From positions 372,436-436,435 of the forward strand of contig JAQSDV010000004.1 of assembly GCA_029945425.1 (NCBI GenBank): a stretch of 64,000 bases of DNA, written 5' to 3'. The notes under the pieces are model-generated. The model saw nothing but the letters and a program-made list of their open reading frames with translations, did not search any database and had not been told where the DNA came from. The position numbers were made by a program, and so were the translations under genes. Within the stretch, counting starts at the first letter, position 1. Each line of letters begins with the position of its first letter. Positions 17,081 through 27,244 of this stretch are shown here, piece after piece. The stretch is from a bacterium. GTDB lineage: Bacteria; Pseudomonadota; Alphaproteobacteria; Micavibrionales; UBA2020.

Positions 17081-18258
17081 TGCAGTCCCGCACGGCCGAA
17101 AACAGTTACCAGCGCACCGACAAATCGATTGTCGGCCGTTGGTGGTGGTCGGTCGACCGCTGGACGCTGGGTGCGCTGCTGCTGCTGGTCACCATCGGCA
17201 TCGTGCTGGTATCCGCCGCATCCCCCGCAGTTGCGGAGCGCATCCACCTGCAGCCATTTTATTTCGTCTATCGCCATATCGCGTTTTTAATCCCCGCACT
17301 GGGCATCATGTTTGGGGTGTCGCTGCTGGGGCGCAAGATGCTGTGGCGCACGGCGCTGGTCGTGCTGGGCGCGTCGATGGTTCTGATGCTGGCGACCATA
17401 TTTTTCGGCGTTGAAATCAAGGGCGCGACGCGCTGGATACGGATTTTGGGCTTTTCACTGCAGCCGTCGGAATTTGCCAAGCCTGCCTTTGCGGTTGTCT
17501 GCGCATGGCTGATGGCGCGCCACCATGCGCAGCCGGGTTTCCCGGGCCAGCAATTGGGGACTGGTGTTTACGCGCTGGTGCTGGCGCTGCTGCTGTTGCA
17601 GCCCGACCTTGGCATGTCGCTGGTTTTGTCATCCATATGGGCGGTGCAGATTTTCCTCGCCGGCCTGCCGATGCTGCTGGTGATTGGTCTCGCCGTGCTG
17701 GGCGTCGTCGGTATTCTTGGCGCCTATATGTTCTTCCCGCATGTGGCGAGCCGGATTGACCGTTTCCTTGATCCCTCCAGCGGCGACAATTATCAGGTGC
17801 AGAAATCCCTCGACGCGTTTTCGAATGGCGGATTGTTTGGCACCGGACCCGCGCATGGTCAGGTGAAGCTGAACCTGCCCGACGCGCATGCCGATTTCAT
17901 CTTTGCCGTTTGCGGTGAGGAAATGGGGCTGATCGCGGCCGTGATGCTGGTCTGCATTTTCGGCTTTATCCTGCTGCGGTCGGTCATCCGCGTGATGAAC
18001 AGCGAGGATTTGTTTATCGTCCTTGCATCTGGCGGGTTGCTGACCCAGTTCGCGCTGCAAAGCCTGATCCATATGGGATCGTCGCTGCAATTGCTGCCGG
18101 CGAAGGGCATGACGCTGCCCTTTATCAGCTATGGCGGCTCCTCCCTTCTCTCGCTCGGCCTTGCGATGGGGATGCTGCTGTCGCTGACGCGCAAACGCAC
18201 GCAAGGTTCGCCCAGTGGTAACTGGCGCGGCTGGACGCTGGGGGAAAGCAATGCCTAG
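17077..18258 (+). CDS. ftsW: Lipid II polymerase / divisome protein FtsW
   Basis: SEDS-family membrane glycosyltransferase that polymerises septal peptidoglycan with FtsI. About ten membrane helices. Signatures: ATRWIRILGFSLQPSEFAKPA and the C-terminal GMTLPFISYGGSSLLSL. 393 residues from the ATG at 17077 after CGGAGG; an ATG three bases later is an equal alternative. The stop overlaps murG by 8 bp. Confidence 0.96.
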   Translation: MMQSRTAENSYQRTDKSIVGRWWWSVDRWTLGALLLLVTIGIVLVSAASPAVAERIHLQPFYFVYRHIAFLIPALGIMFGVSLLGRKMLWRTALVVLGASMVLMLATIFFGVEIKGATRWIRILGFSLQPSEFAKPAFAVVCAWLMARHHAQPGFPGQQLGTGVYALVLALLLLQPDLGMSLVLSSIWAVQIFLAGLPMLLVIGLAVLGVVGILGAYMFFPHVASRIDRFLDPSSGDNYQVQKSLDAFSNGGLFGTGPAHGQVKLNLPDAHADFIFAVCGEEMGLIAAVMLVCIFGFILLRSVIRVMNSEDLFIVLASGGLLTQFALQSLIHMGSSLQLLPAKGMTLPFISYGGSSLLSLGLAMGMLLSLTRKRTQGSPSGNWRGWTLGESNA

Positions 18259-19342
18259 TTCCAAAACCATCGTTCTTGCGGCAGGCGGCACCGGCGGTCA
18301 TTTGTTCCCGGCGGAGGCGCTGGCGCTGGAACTGGTGAGCCGCGGACACAAGGTGGTGATTTTGACCGATAAGCGCGGTCATGCGTTCAAGAGCCTTGGT
18401 ACAACGGTCAATATCCATACGGTCAAGGCCGCAACGCTGAAAGCGGGCATCGTTTCGAAACTGATCGCCGTGATCGATATGGGCGTCGGCATCCTGCAAT
18501 CGCTGCAACTGCTCAAAAAATACAAACCCGATGTGATTGTGGGGTTCGGCGGTTATCCGTCATTCCCCGGCGTGTTCGCGGGTCAGCTGCTGAAAATCCC
18601 GACTATACTGCATGAACAGAACGCGGTGTTGGGTAAGGCGAATGTCCTGCTGGCGGACCGCGCGGTGAAAATTGCGACGTCCCTACCCGATACCAAAGGC
18701 ATCAAGCCTGCGAACCAGAATAAGGTTAAGGTCACCGGCAACCCCGTGCGCGCGTCGATCATCGCCGTGCGCGACAGTTTGTACGAAAAACCCACCACCG
18801 ACCTGAAACTGTTCATCACGGGCGGCAGTCAGGCGGCGAAGGTTTTCGCCGATGTGATCCCCGATGCGGTGCAGAAACTGCCGCATGATATGCAGCAGCG
18901 CCTGTTCGTCGTGCATCAGGTGCGCGAGGAAACGATGGCGGATACCGAACGCAAATACCGCATGGCGGGCATCCGGGCGGAAATCAAATCCTTCTTCGGC
19001 GACATGCCCGAGCGCCTGAAGTCCTGCCACCTGTTTATCGGCCGCGCGGGGGCATCGACCGTGGCCGAGATTGCGGCGGTCGGCCGCCCCGCCATTTTCG
19101 TGCCCTATCCCGGACATCAGGATATGCAGCAGAAGCACAATGCCGAGGTTATTTCGAACAAGGGCGGCGCCTGGGTCATGTTACAGGACAACTTTACGGC
19201 GGAAAGTTTGGCCGCAAAGTTGCAGGAGTTTATGCAAAATCCCCAAACCCTTGAAATTGCAGCCGCCGCCGCAAAATCCTGCGGGCAGCCGGATGCGGCC
19301 AATAACCTTGCCGATCTTGTGGAAAATCAAATTAACGGCTAA
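18251..19342 (+). CDS. murG: Undecaprenyl-PP-MurNAc-pentapeptide GlcNAc transferase
   Basis: Peripheral inner-membrane enzyme converting lipid I to lipid II. It has the Gly-rich loop AAGGTGGHLFPAEAL at residues 10-24, GFGGYPSFPG, HEQNAVLGKAN, and in the donor domain FIGRAGASTVAEIAAVG, AIFVPYPGHQDMQQKHNA. 363 residues, normal length. It starts 8 bp inside ftsW. A 29-bp gap separates it from murC. Confidence 0.96.
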   Translation: MPSSKTIVLAAGGTGGHLFPAEALALELVSRGHKVVILTDKRGHAFKSLGTTVNIHTVKAATLKAGIVSKLIAVIDMGVGILQSLQLLKKYKPDVIVGFGGYPSFPGVFAGQLLKIPTILHEQNAVLGKANVLLADRAVKIATSLPDTKGIKPANQNKVKVTGNPVRASIIAVRDSLYEKPTTDLKLFITGGSQAAKVFADVIPDAVQKLPHDMQQRLFVVHQVREETMADTERKYRMAGIRAEIKSFFGDMPERLKSCHLFIGRAGASTVAEIAAVGRPAIFVPYPGHQDMQQKHNAEVISNKGGAWVMLQDNFTAESLAAKLQEFMQNPQTLEIAAAAAKSCGQPDAANNLADLVENQING

Positions 19343-19371
19343 AACATCGTTTCAATAAAAAGGCAGCGCAC

Positions 19372-20856
19372 ATGAACCTCAATTTCCCCTTCCCCATCGG
19401 CACTGTGCATATCATCGGCATCGGCGGCATCGGCATGAGCGGCTATGCCGAGGTGCTGCATCACCTTGGTTATAAGGTGCAGGGGTCAGACATGGCCGAA
19501 AACGCGAATGTGGTGCGCCTGCGCTCCATCGGCATTCAGGTCGCGATCGGCCATGCGGCGGAAAACATTATTAATTGCGATGGCCAGCCCTGCGGCGTGG
19601 TCGTGAAATCGACCGCCGTGAAGGACAGCAACCCCGAAATCATCGCGGCCCGGGAACAGAACGTCCCCGTCATCCCGCGCGTGGCACTGCTGGCGGAACT
19701 GATGAAATCGAAATGGTGCGTGAACGTATCGGGCACCCACGGCAAGACGACCACGACCTCCATGATCGGCCATGTGCTGGAAAAATCCGGCATTGACCCC
19801 ACCGTCATCAATGGCGGCATCATCAATGCCTATGGTTCCAACACCCGCATGGGCAAGTCGAACTGGATGGTCGTTGAATCGGATGAAAGCGACGGCACGT
19901 TCAACAAGCTGCCGTCCGTCGCCTCGATCATCACGAATATCGACCCCGAACATATGGATTACTACGGCGATTTCGAAGCGGTGAAAGAGGCTTATGTCGC
20001 CTATGCGCACAACCTGCCCTTCTACGGCATCGTGGTTGCCTGCATCGACCATCCGGTGGTCGCGGAACTGATCCCCCAATTCCAGCGCCGCGTGATTTCA
20101 TATGGCTTCAGCGACAAGGCGGACCTGCAGGCGCATAACGTGCAGACGACGCCTGAAGGCCTGACATTTGATATCCGCGTGAACTGCAACCTGCTGAAAA
20201 ATTTCCCGCGCGATATCGTGGGCGTGAAGCTGCCGATGTTCGGCCCGCATAACGTCCTCAATTCGCTCACCACCTTTGCGATCGGCCATCATCTCGGCAT
20301 CGAACCCGCGCAGATCGTGGCGGCACTCGCTAAATTCTCGGGCGTGAAGCGCCGCTTCACCACCACGGGCATCGTGAACGGCGTGACGGTCATCGACGAT
20401 TACGGCCATCACCCCGTTGAAATCAATGCCGTGCTGAAGGCAGCCCGCGACGCCGTCGCCGGAAACAAAAATAAGAACGGCGGCACAGGCCGCATCATCG
20501 CTGTCATGCAGCCGCACCGCTATTCGCGCCTGTCGTCATTATTCGATGAATTCTGCGGCTGCTTTACGCTCGCCGATGAAGTCGTCATCGCCGATGTGTA
20601 TTCGGCGGGCGAAGAAGCGATTGCGGGCGTGAACAAGGACGCGCTTGTCAGCTGCATCCGCCGCAACGGCAAGGATAAAGTCCACGCGCTGGAAAATCCC
20701 GCCGCGCTCGCCCCCATGATTGCCGATATCGTGAAGCCCGGCGATTTCGTGATCTGCCTTGGCGCCGGCACGATCACCAACTGGGCCTATGCACTGCCGA
20801 AGGAACTGGAGCAAATCTGGGGCCTGAACGCAAAAAAGGCTAACGGGACGAAATAA
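19372..20856 (+). CDS. murC: UDP-N-acetylmuramate:L-alanine ligase
   Basis: First amino-acid ligase of peptidoglycan precursor synthesis. The N-terminal nucleotide-binding loop is HIIGIGGIGMSGYAEVL, the ATP loop GTHGKTTTTSMIGH (about residue 121), then ESDESDGTF, INIDPEHMDYYG-like TNIDPEHMDYYGDF, and DDYGHHPVEI. 494 residues. Ordinary length and motifs; murB starts 2 bp after its stop. Confidence 0.97.
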   Translation: MNLNFPFPIGTVHIIGIGGIGMSGYAEVLHHLGYKVQGSDMAENANVVRLRSIGIQVAIGHAAENIINCDGQPCGVVVKSTAVKDSNPEIIAAREQNVPVIPRVALLAELMKSKWCVNVSGTHGKTTTTSMIGHVLEKSGIDPTVINGGIINAYGSNTRMGKSNWMVVESDESDGTFNKLPSVASIITNIDPEHMDYYGDFEAVKEAYVAYAHNLPFYGIVVACIDHPVVAELIPQFQRRVISYGFSDKADLQAHNVQTTPEGLTFDIRVNCNLLKNFPRDIVGVKLPMFGPHNVLNSLTTFAIGHHLGIEPAQIVAALAKFSGVKRRFTTTGIVNGVTVIDDYGHHPVEINAVLKAARDAVAGNKNKNGGTGRIIAVMQPHRYSRLSSLFDEFCGCFTLADEVVIADVYSAGEEAIAGVNKDALVSCIRRNGKDKVHALENPAALAPMIADIVKPGDFVICLGAGTITNWAYALPKELEQIWGLNAKKANGTK

Positions 20857-20858
20857 AT

Positions 20859-21851
20859 ATGTCCGCGCTGATTTCGCCCCGTGATGACGACGGCTTTCGC
20901 TTCCCGCCCGGCCTGATTGACCGGTTGCCGGAGGTGGCGGGACGATTGACGGAAAATTCCGCGCTCGGCCATATGACATGGTTCGGCGTCGGCGGCCCCG
21001 CAGAGGTGCTGTTCAAGCCGGAAGACCGCGAAGACCTGCTCAATTTCATCATCAACTGCCCCAAAGACATCCCCATCACCATGCTGGGCGTGGCATCGAA
21101 CCTGATTATCCGCGATGGCGGCGTGCCGGGTGTTGTCATTCGCCTTGGCCGCGAATTTGCAGGCATCGAAGGCGCCGATATGAATGTGACGGCGGGTGCA
21201 GCCGCGCTCGACATGAACGTCGCCCTGACGGCCGCGAAGCATGAAATCGCCGGACTGGAGTTCCTCTCCGGCATCCCCGGCACCATCGGCGGTGCGTTGC
21301 GCATGAATGCCGGTGCCTATGGCGGCGAGACGAAAGACGCGCTGATTTCGGCCGAGGTCCTGTTCCGCGACGGCGCCGTCAAACACATGACCCCCGCTGA
21401 AATGGGCATGTCATACCGCCATAACGACCTGCCGACGGATGTGATTTTCATCTCATGCCTGCTGAAAGGCCGCGCGGGCGACAAATCCGCGATCGAAGCC
21501 AGGATGGACGAGATCAAGACCAAGCGCGCCGAAAGCCAGCCGATCCGCACGAAAACCGGCGGCTCGACCTTCGCCAACCCCGACGGCAAGCGCGCATGGC
21601 AGCTGGTCGACGAAGCGGGCTGCCGCGGTTTCAGGATCGGCGGCGCGGAGATTTCGAACCTGCATTGCAACTTCATGATCAATTCGGGCGGCGCCACCGC
21701 CGCCGATATCGAAAGACTGGGCGAAGAAGTGCGCAAACGTGTTGCTGAAAAGTCGGGCATCATGTTACGCTGGGAAATCAAGCGCATCGGCATTCCGCTT
21801 GAAAAAGACCACGACATTTTAGAATTTATGAAACGGGAAGCATCCCAGTAA
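20859..21851 (+). CDS. murB: UDP-N-acetylenolpyruvoylglucosamine reductase
   Basis: FAD enzyme reducing UDP-GlcNAc-enolpyruvate to UDP-MurNAc with NADPH. It shows [13 protein letters not shown] near the N-terminus, [45 protein letters not shown] and the catalytic Ser region [12 protein letters not shown], then [13 protein letters not shown]. 330 residues, consistent with type II MurB. Its TAA shares a base with the ATG of ddl. Confidence 0.96.
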   Translation: MSALISPRDDDGFRFPPGLIDRLPEVAGRLTENSALGHMTWFGVGGPAEVLFKPEDREDLLNFIINCPKDIPITMLGVASNLIIRDGGVPGVVIRLGREFAGIEGADMNVTAGAAALDMNVALTAAKHEIAGLEFLSGIPGTIGGALRMNAGAYGGETKDALISAEVLFRDGAVKHMTPAEMGMSYRHNDLPTDVIFISCLLKGRAGDKSAIEARMDEIKTKRAESQPIRTKTGGSTFANPDGKRAWQLVDEAGCRGFRIGGAEISNLHCNFMINSGGATAADIERLGEEVRKRVAEKSGIMLRWEIKRIGIPLEKDHDILEFMKREASQ

Positions 21852-22789
21852 TGGCCAAGACGGTTGCAGTTTTAAAAGGCGGTTGGTCGTCGGAGCGCGA
21901 TGTTTCGCTGTCTTCGGGCGCGGAATGCGCCAAGGCACTCCGTCAAAAAGGCTATGACGTCAAAGAGATAGATGTGAAGCGCGACCTGATGGAACTCGTC
22001 CGCCAGCTGTCGCCCGCGCCCGATGTGGTGTTCAACGCATTGCACGGCACCTGGGGCGAAGATGGCTGCGTGCAGGGCGTGCTGGAAATCATGGGCATCC
22101 CTTATACGCATTCCGGCCCTCTCGCTTCTGCTTTGGCGATGAACAAACAAAAAGCAAAAGAAGTCCTGAAGCCGCTGGGCGTGCCCTGCCCCGAAGGACA
22201 ACTGCTGCATATCGACGATATCCGCGCGAATAAAGTGCCGTACAAGCAGCCCTATGTGGTGAAGCCGAACAGCGAAGGCTCGTCCGTTGGCGTATATATA
22301 GTGCGTCAGGGCGACAACAAGCCGCCGATGGGCCTCGACAAATGGGCATACGGCCCTTACGCACTGGTCGAAAAATACATTCCCGGCCGCGAATTATCGG
22401 TCGGCGTGATGGGAAAACGCGGCGAGAAGCCGCGCGCTTTGACCGTTACGGAAATCAGCACGAATTTAGATTTCTACAATTACGAAGCGAAATATGCCGC
22501 GGGCGGATCGGTTCACACCGTCCCTGCTGCTATTTCCCGCGATGTGTTCGACGAAGCGTTGCGCATCGCCGCCTTCGCGCACGAAAATTTAGGCTGCACG
22601 GGTGTCACGCGCAGCGATTTCAGGTACAATGATAACGAGCCGGGTGTTTCGGGGCTTTATTACCTCGAGACAAATACGCAACCCGGAATGACGCCTACTT
22701 CGCTGGTTCCGGAGCAGGCGCTGCACATGGGGATGAGTTTTGGGGATCTTGTGGAGTGGCTCGTCGAAAACGCGGCGGTTCACACCTAA
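21851..22789 (+). CDS. ddl: D-alanine--D-alanine ligase
   Basis: ATP-grasp enzyme making the D-Ala-D-Ala used by MurF. Motifs: [76 protein letters not shown] and [19 protein letters not shown]. 312 residues, normal. It overlaps murB by one base, and its end overlaps a possible GTG start of ftsQ. Confidence 0.96.
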   Translation: MAKTVAVLKGGWSSERDVSLSSGAECAKALRQKGYDVKEIDVKRDLMELVRQLSPAPDVVFNALHGTWGEDGCVQGVLEIMGIPYTHSGPLASALAMNKQKAKEVLKPLGVPCPEGQLLHIDDIRANKVPYKQPYVVKPNSEGSSVGVYIVRQGDNKPPMGLDKWAYGPYALVEKYIPGRELSVGVMGKRGEKPRALTVTEISTNLDFYNYEAKYAAGGSVHTVPAAISRDVFDEALRIAAFAHENLGCTGVTRSDFRYNDNEPGVSGLYYLETNTQPGMTPTSLVPEQALHMGMSFGDLVEWLVENAAVHT

Positions 22790-22809
22790 AGATCAAGACT
22801 TGGGGATAC

Positions 22810-23631
22810 ATGAAGCTGTTCAAAAAGCGCGAAGCACCGCTGTCGCGCCGGAGCATGCGACTTTGGCTGCTCCGATTCCGTAAAGTTGGGATCGTCATGA
22901 TCGCTGTCGGCGTTATCGCCGGCGCGGGCGTTTCCGGCTGGAATAACGGCACCTTTGGCAAAATCCAGAACTGGGGGCATGAAAAAACCCTGAGCATGAC
23001 CGCGGGCATGGGCTTCAAGGTAAAAGACATCATCATCACGGGGCGCAACCGCGTTCCCGCGCCGGAACTGCTGGAAGCACTCGGCATCAAGCAGGGCGAC
23101 CCGATTTTCAACGCGGATATCGCGGCTGCACAGATGGCATTGTCGGAAATTTCGTGGGTCAAGGATGTGTCGGTCACGCGCCGCCTGCCGGATGCCATTC
23201 ATATTGAACTGTCCGAGCGTCAACCTGTTGCGCTGTGGCAGTACCAGAAAAAGATTTCGGTGATCGACATCAACGGTCGCGCGCTGGCGTCGAAAAACCT
23301 TGATAAATTCCGCGATCTGCCGCTGGTGGTGGGCGAAACCGCGCCGCTGCATGTGGCGCCGCTGCTTGACCTGTTGCGCGCGGAGCCTGTGATTGCGAAC
23401 CAGCTGGCATCGGCCAGCCGTATCGGCGGCCGCCGCTGGGATCTGCGCCTGAAAAACGGCGTCATCGTGAAATTGCCGGAGAAAGACACCGAACTCGCGC
23501 TGCGCCGTCTGGCTGCGGGCGCGGAATCCGACGGGCTGTTCGATAAAAACATACTGGGCATCGACCTACGCATTCCCGACCAGATGGTTGTGGATGCGGT
23601 GACAACGGCACCCCAAAAAAAGACGATTTAA
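22810..23631 (+). CDS. ftsQ: Cell division protein FtsQ
   Basis: Bitopic divisome protein that recruits FtsB/FtsL and controls septal synthesis. A basic cytoplasmic N-terminus is followed by one membrane helix (VGIVMIAVGVIAGAGVSG, about 26-43), a POTRA domain (FKVKDIIITGRNRV to IHIELSERQPVALWQY) and the FtsQ beta domain (VIDINGRALA, LPLVVGE). 273 residues from the ATG at 22810. A GTG at 22756 would add 18 mostly basic residues and overlap ddl by 34 bp; it cannot be excluded. Confidence 0.9.
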   Translation: MKLFKKREAPLSRRSMRLWLLRFRKVGIVMIAVGVIAGAGVSGWNNGTFGKIQNWGHEKTLSMTAGMGFKVKDIIITGRNRVPAPELLEALGIKQGDPIFNADIAAAQMALSEISWVKDVSVTRRLPDAIHIELSERQPVALWQYQKKISVIDINGRALASKNLDKFRDLPLVVGETAPLHVAPLLDLLRAEPVIANQLASASRIGGRRWDLRLKNGVIVKLPEKDTELALRRLAAGAESDGLFDKNILGIDLRIPDQMVVDAVTTAPQKKTI

Positions 23632-23688
23632 TAAAGCTACAAAAATAAAAAAAACTATAAAAAAAGCACACGAAGCGAGGACAAAAAG

Positions 23689-25110
23689 ATGAAGAAGAAT
23701 CCCCCACAGGCGGAATCCGTTTTGGCCGCAGGTCAGTCCACATTGGCCACAGGCCAAGCCACATCGGGAACACCGGTGCAACTGCCCGCGAACAGCCAGA
23801 AAACCACGCTGAAACCGGCGGTGCGCAGCAAGCAGGAAAACCTGTTCTCGCGCAACATCATCGCCGGCATCGATATCGGGTCGTCGAAAATCGTCTGCTT
23901 TATCGCTGAAATCAAAAGCCATGGCACGATCGAAGTCATCGGCATCGGCCATCAGGCATCCAGGGGCGTCCGCGCCGGCACGATCATCGACCTGAAGGCC
24001 TGCGAAACCGCCATCGCCCACGCCGTCGAGGCCGCCGAGCTGATGGCGAAATCGCATCTGCAGGGCCAGCCCATCAAATCCGTTTTCGTGAACGTGGCAG
24101 GCCAGCACACGCTGTCACACCGCCTGCCCGTGAATGTCCGCATCTCCGGCCATGAAGTGTCGGACCGCGATGTGCGCAACGCGCTGGCGCAAAGCCGTAA
24201 CGTCGCGGTTGCCGGCCGCGATGAACTGATCCACGTCATCGCCGCGAATTTTTCCATCGACAAGCAAAAAGGGATTCTGGAGCCGATCGGCATGACCGGC
24301 CAGAGCCTTGATGTGATCTTGAGCCCCGTCACCGCCATGATGCCCGTCACGCGCAACATCGCCAACGTGATGCACCAGAACCATCTGGAGGTCGAGGGAT
24401 ATTGCGCATCATCCTATGCCGCAGGCCTCGCGACGCTGGTGGAAGATGAAAAAAATCTCGGCTGCACCGTCATCGACATGGGCGGCGGATCGACCAATAT
24501 CGGCGTGTTTTCCGAAGGAAAACTGGTATATACGTCGGCTGTCGCGCTCGGCGGCCAGCATGTGACAAATGATATCGCAATCGGCCTTACCACTTCGCTT
24601 GCAGATGCGGAGCGTATTAAAACTTTATACGGCGCTGCGCAGACGACGCATATGGACGACACCGCGACGATCGATGTGCCGCCGGTTGGGGAAGAAGAAC
24701 ATTCGCAACCCAACTACGTGCCGAAATCATATCTGTGCGGCATCATCCAGCCGCGCATCGAAGAAACATTCGAGCATGTGCGCGCGAAACTTGTCGATCA
24801 CGGCATTGATAAAATCGCGGGCCGCCGCGTTGTGCTGACGGGCGGCGCATCGCAACTGCCGGGACTTTGCGACATTGCGAAATTAATTCTCGACAAGCAG
24901 GTGCGCCTCGGCCGCCCGCAAAAAATCAAAGGTCTTGCGGAAGCGACAGGCGGTCCTGCGTTTTCTTCCTGCGCCGGATTGCTTCATTACGCTGCCGAGC
25001 ATGCGGAAGAAATTCCGCGCGCCCAACAAAATTACGGCTTCAACCTGTCGATGGGCTTTTCCGGCAATGTGCTGCAAAAGGTCACCCATTGGTTGAAGGA
25101 GAATTGGTAA
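23689..25110 (+). CDS. ftsA: Cell division protein FtsA
   Basis: Actin-like ATPase that tethers FtsZ to the membrane. It has the phosphate-1 loop IAGIDIGSSKIVCFIAE (about residues 61-77), the SHS2/1C domain, VIDMGGGSTNIGVFSEG (phosphate 2), VLTGGASQLPG (adenosine motif), and a C-terminal amphipathic helix (VLQKVTHWLKENW) for membrane binding. 473 residues; about 60 N-terminal residues are Gln/Thr-rich and extend beyond the usual FtsA core. Upstream is an A-rich 57-bp gap ending in CGAAGCGAGGACAAAAA, nearly the same as the ftsZ leader. Confidence 0.96.
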   Translation: MKKNPPQAESVLAAGQSTLATGQATSGTPVQLPANSQKTTLKPAVRSKQENLFSRNIIAGIDIGSSKIVCFIAEIKSHGTIEVIGIGHQASRGVRAGTIIDLKACETAIAHAVEAAELMAKSHLQGQPIKSVFVNVAGQHTLSHRLPVNVRISGHEVSDRDVRNALAQSRNVAVAGRDELIHVIAANFSIDKQKGILEPIGMTGQSLDVILSPVTAMMPVTRNIANVMHQNHLEVEGYCASSYAAGLATLVEDEKNLGCTVIDMGGGSTNIGVFSEGKLVYTSAVALGGQHVTNDIAIGLTTSLADAERIKTLYGAAQTTHMDDTATIDVPPVGEEEHSQPNYVPKSYLCGIIQPRIEETFEHVRAKLVDHGIDKIAGRRVVLTGGASQLPGLCDIAKLILDKQVRLGRPQKIKGLAEATGGPAFSSCAGLLHYAAEHAEEIPRAQQNYGFNLSMGFSGNVLQKVTHWLKENW

Positions 25111-25112
25111 GC

Positions 25113-25254
25113 GACTCAACACACAACGTCTTTTGCTTTCCGGCGTTTCCCTGTCTCGATTTTCGGCTTTTATTCGGGGAAATGAACAGTCAAAAAAAGT
25201 GCAACTTCAATGCAATATGACTCTGGAAAGCTTGATTCGACTTAATATAGAATC
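25113..25254. promoter_or_regulatory. ftsZ upstream region with four GANTC sites
   Basis: The 171-bp ftsA-ftsZ gap holds GACTC (25113-25117), GACTC (25219-25223), GATTC (25234-25238) and GAATC (25250-25254). The last two flank CTTAATATA, a likely -10 region. GANTC is the target of the CcrM methyltransferase, and methylated GANTC recruits GcrA at the Caulobacter ftsZ promoter. The sites are seen directly; regulation by CcrM/GcrA in this organism is inferred. Confidence 0.6.
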
Positions 25255-25281
25255 ATCAAATCGAAGCGGAGGACAAAAACA

Positions 25282-27069
25282 ATGGCTATCAACATCAGAA
25301 TGCAAACACAGACGAACAGACTGAAACCGAAGATCACCGTCATTGGTGTCGGCGGTGCGGGCGGCAATGCCGTCAACAACATGATCAACTCCGGCCTTGA
25401 AGGCTGCGAGTTCCTCGTGTGCAACACGGACGCGCAAGCGCTCGAAGGAAATGAGGCCGCCCATAAAATCCAGCTCGGCGTGAATGTCACGCGTGGTCTG
25501 GGCGCCGGCGCAAATCCCGAGATCGGCTGCGCAGCCGCTGAAGAATCTATCGACGAAATCCTGGCTTATCTCGAAGGCTCGAACATGGTGTTCGTGACCT
25601 GCGGCATGGGCGGCGGCACCGGTACCGGCGCTGCTCCGGTGATTGCGGCTGCAGCGCGCGAAGCGGGCATCCTCACCATCGGCGTCGTCACCAAGCCCTT
25701 CCACTTCGAAGGCACGCATCGCATGAAGCTGGCGGAAAACGGCATTGCGGAGCTGCAAAAGCATGTGGATACGCTGATCATCATCCCCAACCAGAACCTC
25801 TTCCGCATCGCGAACGAAAAGACCACGTTCGCCGACGCGTTCAAGATGGCCGACGAAGTCCTGCAATCAGGCGTGCGCGGCGTGACCGATCTGATGGTCA
25901 TGCCGGGCCTTATCAACCTTGACTTTGCGGACGTCCGCACCGTCATGGCCGAGATGGGCAAAGCAATGATGGGCACAGGCACGGGCGAAGGCGAACGCCG
26001 CGCGATCGAGGCTGCTGAAGCCGCGATCTCGAACCCGCTGCTGGACGATGTATCGATGAAAGGCGCGCGCGGCGTGCTGATCAACGTCATCGGCGGCCTC
26101 GACATGACGCTGTTCGAAGTTGATGAAGCCATCAACCGCGTGCGCGACGAAGTCGATGCCGATGCAAACATCATCTTCGGCTCTACCTTTGACCAGACGA
26201 TGAACGGCAAAATGCGTGTATCGGTCGTTGCGACCGGTATCGAAGCCGCCATCGGCGTCCAGGCGCGTCCCCTGCACCTCGCCGGTTCCAACGTGGAACC
26301 TGCGCGTCGCGGCGGCCTGCCCCAAGCGAAACCGGCTGCAGCCACCACCGGCTACACCGCCTACAGCCAGCCGGGCCGCGCGCCCGCTGTGCGCGAAGGC
26401 GCTGTATCCGGCGGCTATGCCGGCAATGTTCCTGCATCGATCCTGCCCCAGGCGGCGGCGACCCGCCCCATGGTTCAGGCATCGGCAGTCACGCAGCCCG
26501 TCACGGCACAACGCACCGCACCCGCAGCCGGCGACGGCTGGGAGCGCGGCGCCGAAACCGAAGCAACCGTACAGACCGGCCATGCCGCCTCAACCGCTTA
26601 CGCGCCCGCAGCTACTGCGACCGCGCGCAAGCTGAACGAGGACATGGACGATCTTTCCTACACGACCAAGCCTGTCACGCCCCCTGTCACGCAGAACTAC
26701 CCCCAGCGTGAGATCGTGGCGACGCGTCCTGCGGCTCCCGCAGCGCCGCAGCCGCAGGCGAAACGTGTCGGCGGCAGCTTCATCCCGCCCAAGCCGCTCG
26801 ATCCCCGCCAGCCTTCGGGCACCGGCGCGGACCTGTTCGGTGGCGAGACGCTGTCGGCCCCCAAAGTTGACACCACGGAAAAGCAGCAGAAGAAGTCTCC
26901 TTCACTGTTTGAACGCTTCACGCTGCAGCGGAAGGAGGAAGTTGTTACGGCTCCCGCCCCCGTGCAATCGCGTGCGATCGAAGGCACCAACCTTTCGGTT
27001 GAAGCAGGCGGCAAGCAGGACGAAGACGAGCTGGACATTCCCGCCTTCCTGAGACGGCAGGCGAACTGA
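25282..27069 (+). CDS. ftsZ: Cell division GTPase FtsZ, long-linker form
   Basis: Tubulin-like GTPase forming the Z-ring. The GTPase core spans about residues 15-330: [15 protein letters not shown], the tubulin signature [13 protein letters not shown] (about 110), and the T7-loop region [12 protein letters not shown] linker of about 240 residues rich in Ala, Pro, Thr and Gln follows, then the conserved C-terminal peptide [12 protein letters not shown] that binds FtsA and other partners. At 595 residues it is much longer than E. coli FtsZ (383), though long linkers are known in alphaproteobacteria. The ATG follows AGCGGAGGAC. A terminator lies 28 bp downstream. Confidence 0.97.
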   Translation: MAINIRMQTQTNRLKPKITVIGVGGAGGNAVNNMINSGLEGCEFLVCNTDAQALEGNEAAHKIQLGVNVTRGLGAGANPEIGCAAAEESIDEILAYLEGSNMVFVTCGMGGGTGTGAAPVIAAAAREAGILTIGVVTKPFHFEGTHRMKLAENGIAELQKHVDTLIIIPNQNLFRIANEKTTFADAFKMADEVLQSGVRGVTDLMVMPGLINLDFADVRTVMAEMGKAMMGTGTGEGERRAIEAAEAAISNPLLDDVSMKGARGVLINVIGGLDMTLFEVDEAINRVRDEVDADANIIFGSTFDQTMNGKMRVSVVATGIEAAIGVQARPLHLAGSNVEPARRGGLPQAKPAAATTGYTAYSQPGRAPAVREGAVSGGYAGNVPASILPQAAATRPMVQASAVTQPVTAQRTAPAAGDGWERGAETEATVQTGHAASTAYAPAATATARKLNEDMDDLSYTTKPVTPPVTQNYPQREIVATRPAAPAAPQPQAKRVGGSFIPPKPLDPRQPSGTGADLFGGETLSAPKVDTTEKQQKKSPSLFERFTLQRKEEVVTAPAPVQSRAIEGTNLSVEAGGKQDEDELDIPAFLRRQAN

Positions 27070-27096
27070 TCCAACGCTTAAAAGACTCCGCTAGAG

Positions 27097-27127
27097 AAAA
27101 CCCCCGGAAGCAATTCCGGGGGTTTTT
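27097..27127 (+). terminator. Rho-independent terminator after ftsZ
   Basis: AAAACCCCCGGAA pairs with TTCCGGGGGTTTT around a GCAA tetraloop, followed by more T. It marks the end of the dcw transcription unit. Confidence 0.95.
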
Positions 27128-27182
27128 CTGTGTGCGTATGTTGACGGTAAGCCATTAAAATTATTGAATAATAAATATCAAT

Positions 27183-27211
27183 TTGACATAACCAGAGATA
27201 ATCGACATATT
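27183..27211 (+). promoter_or_regulatory. Candidate sigma-70 promoter for the DUF1003 gene
   Basis: TTGACA (27183-27188), a 17-bp spacer and CATATT (27206-27211), placed between the ftsZ terminator and the ATG at 27245. The surrounding sequence is AT-rich compared with its neighbours. Confidence 0.55.
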
Positions 27212-27244
27212 GGCACCTGGTTTTATCTATGTCAGGACTTCCCC

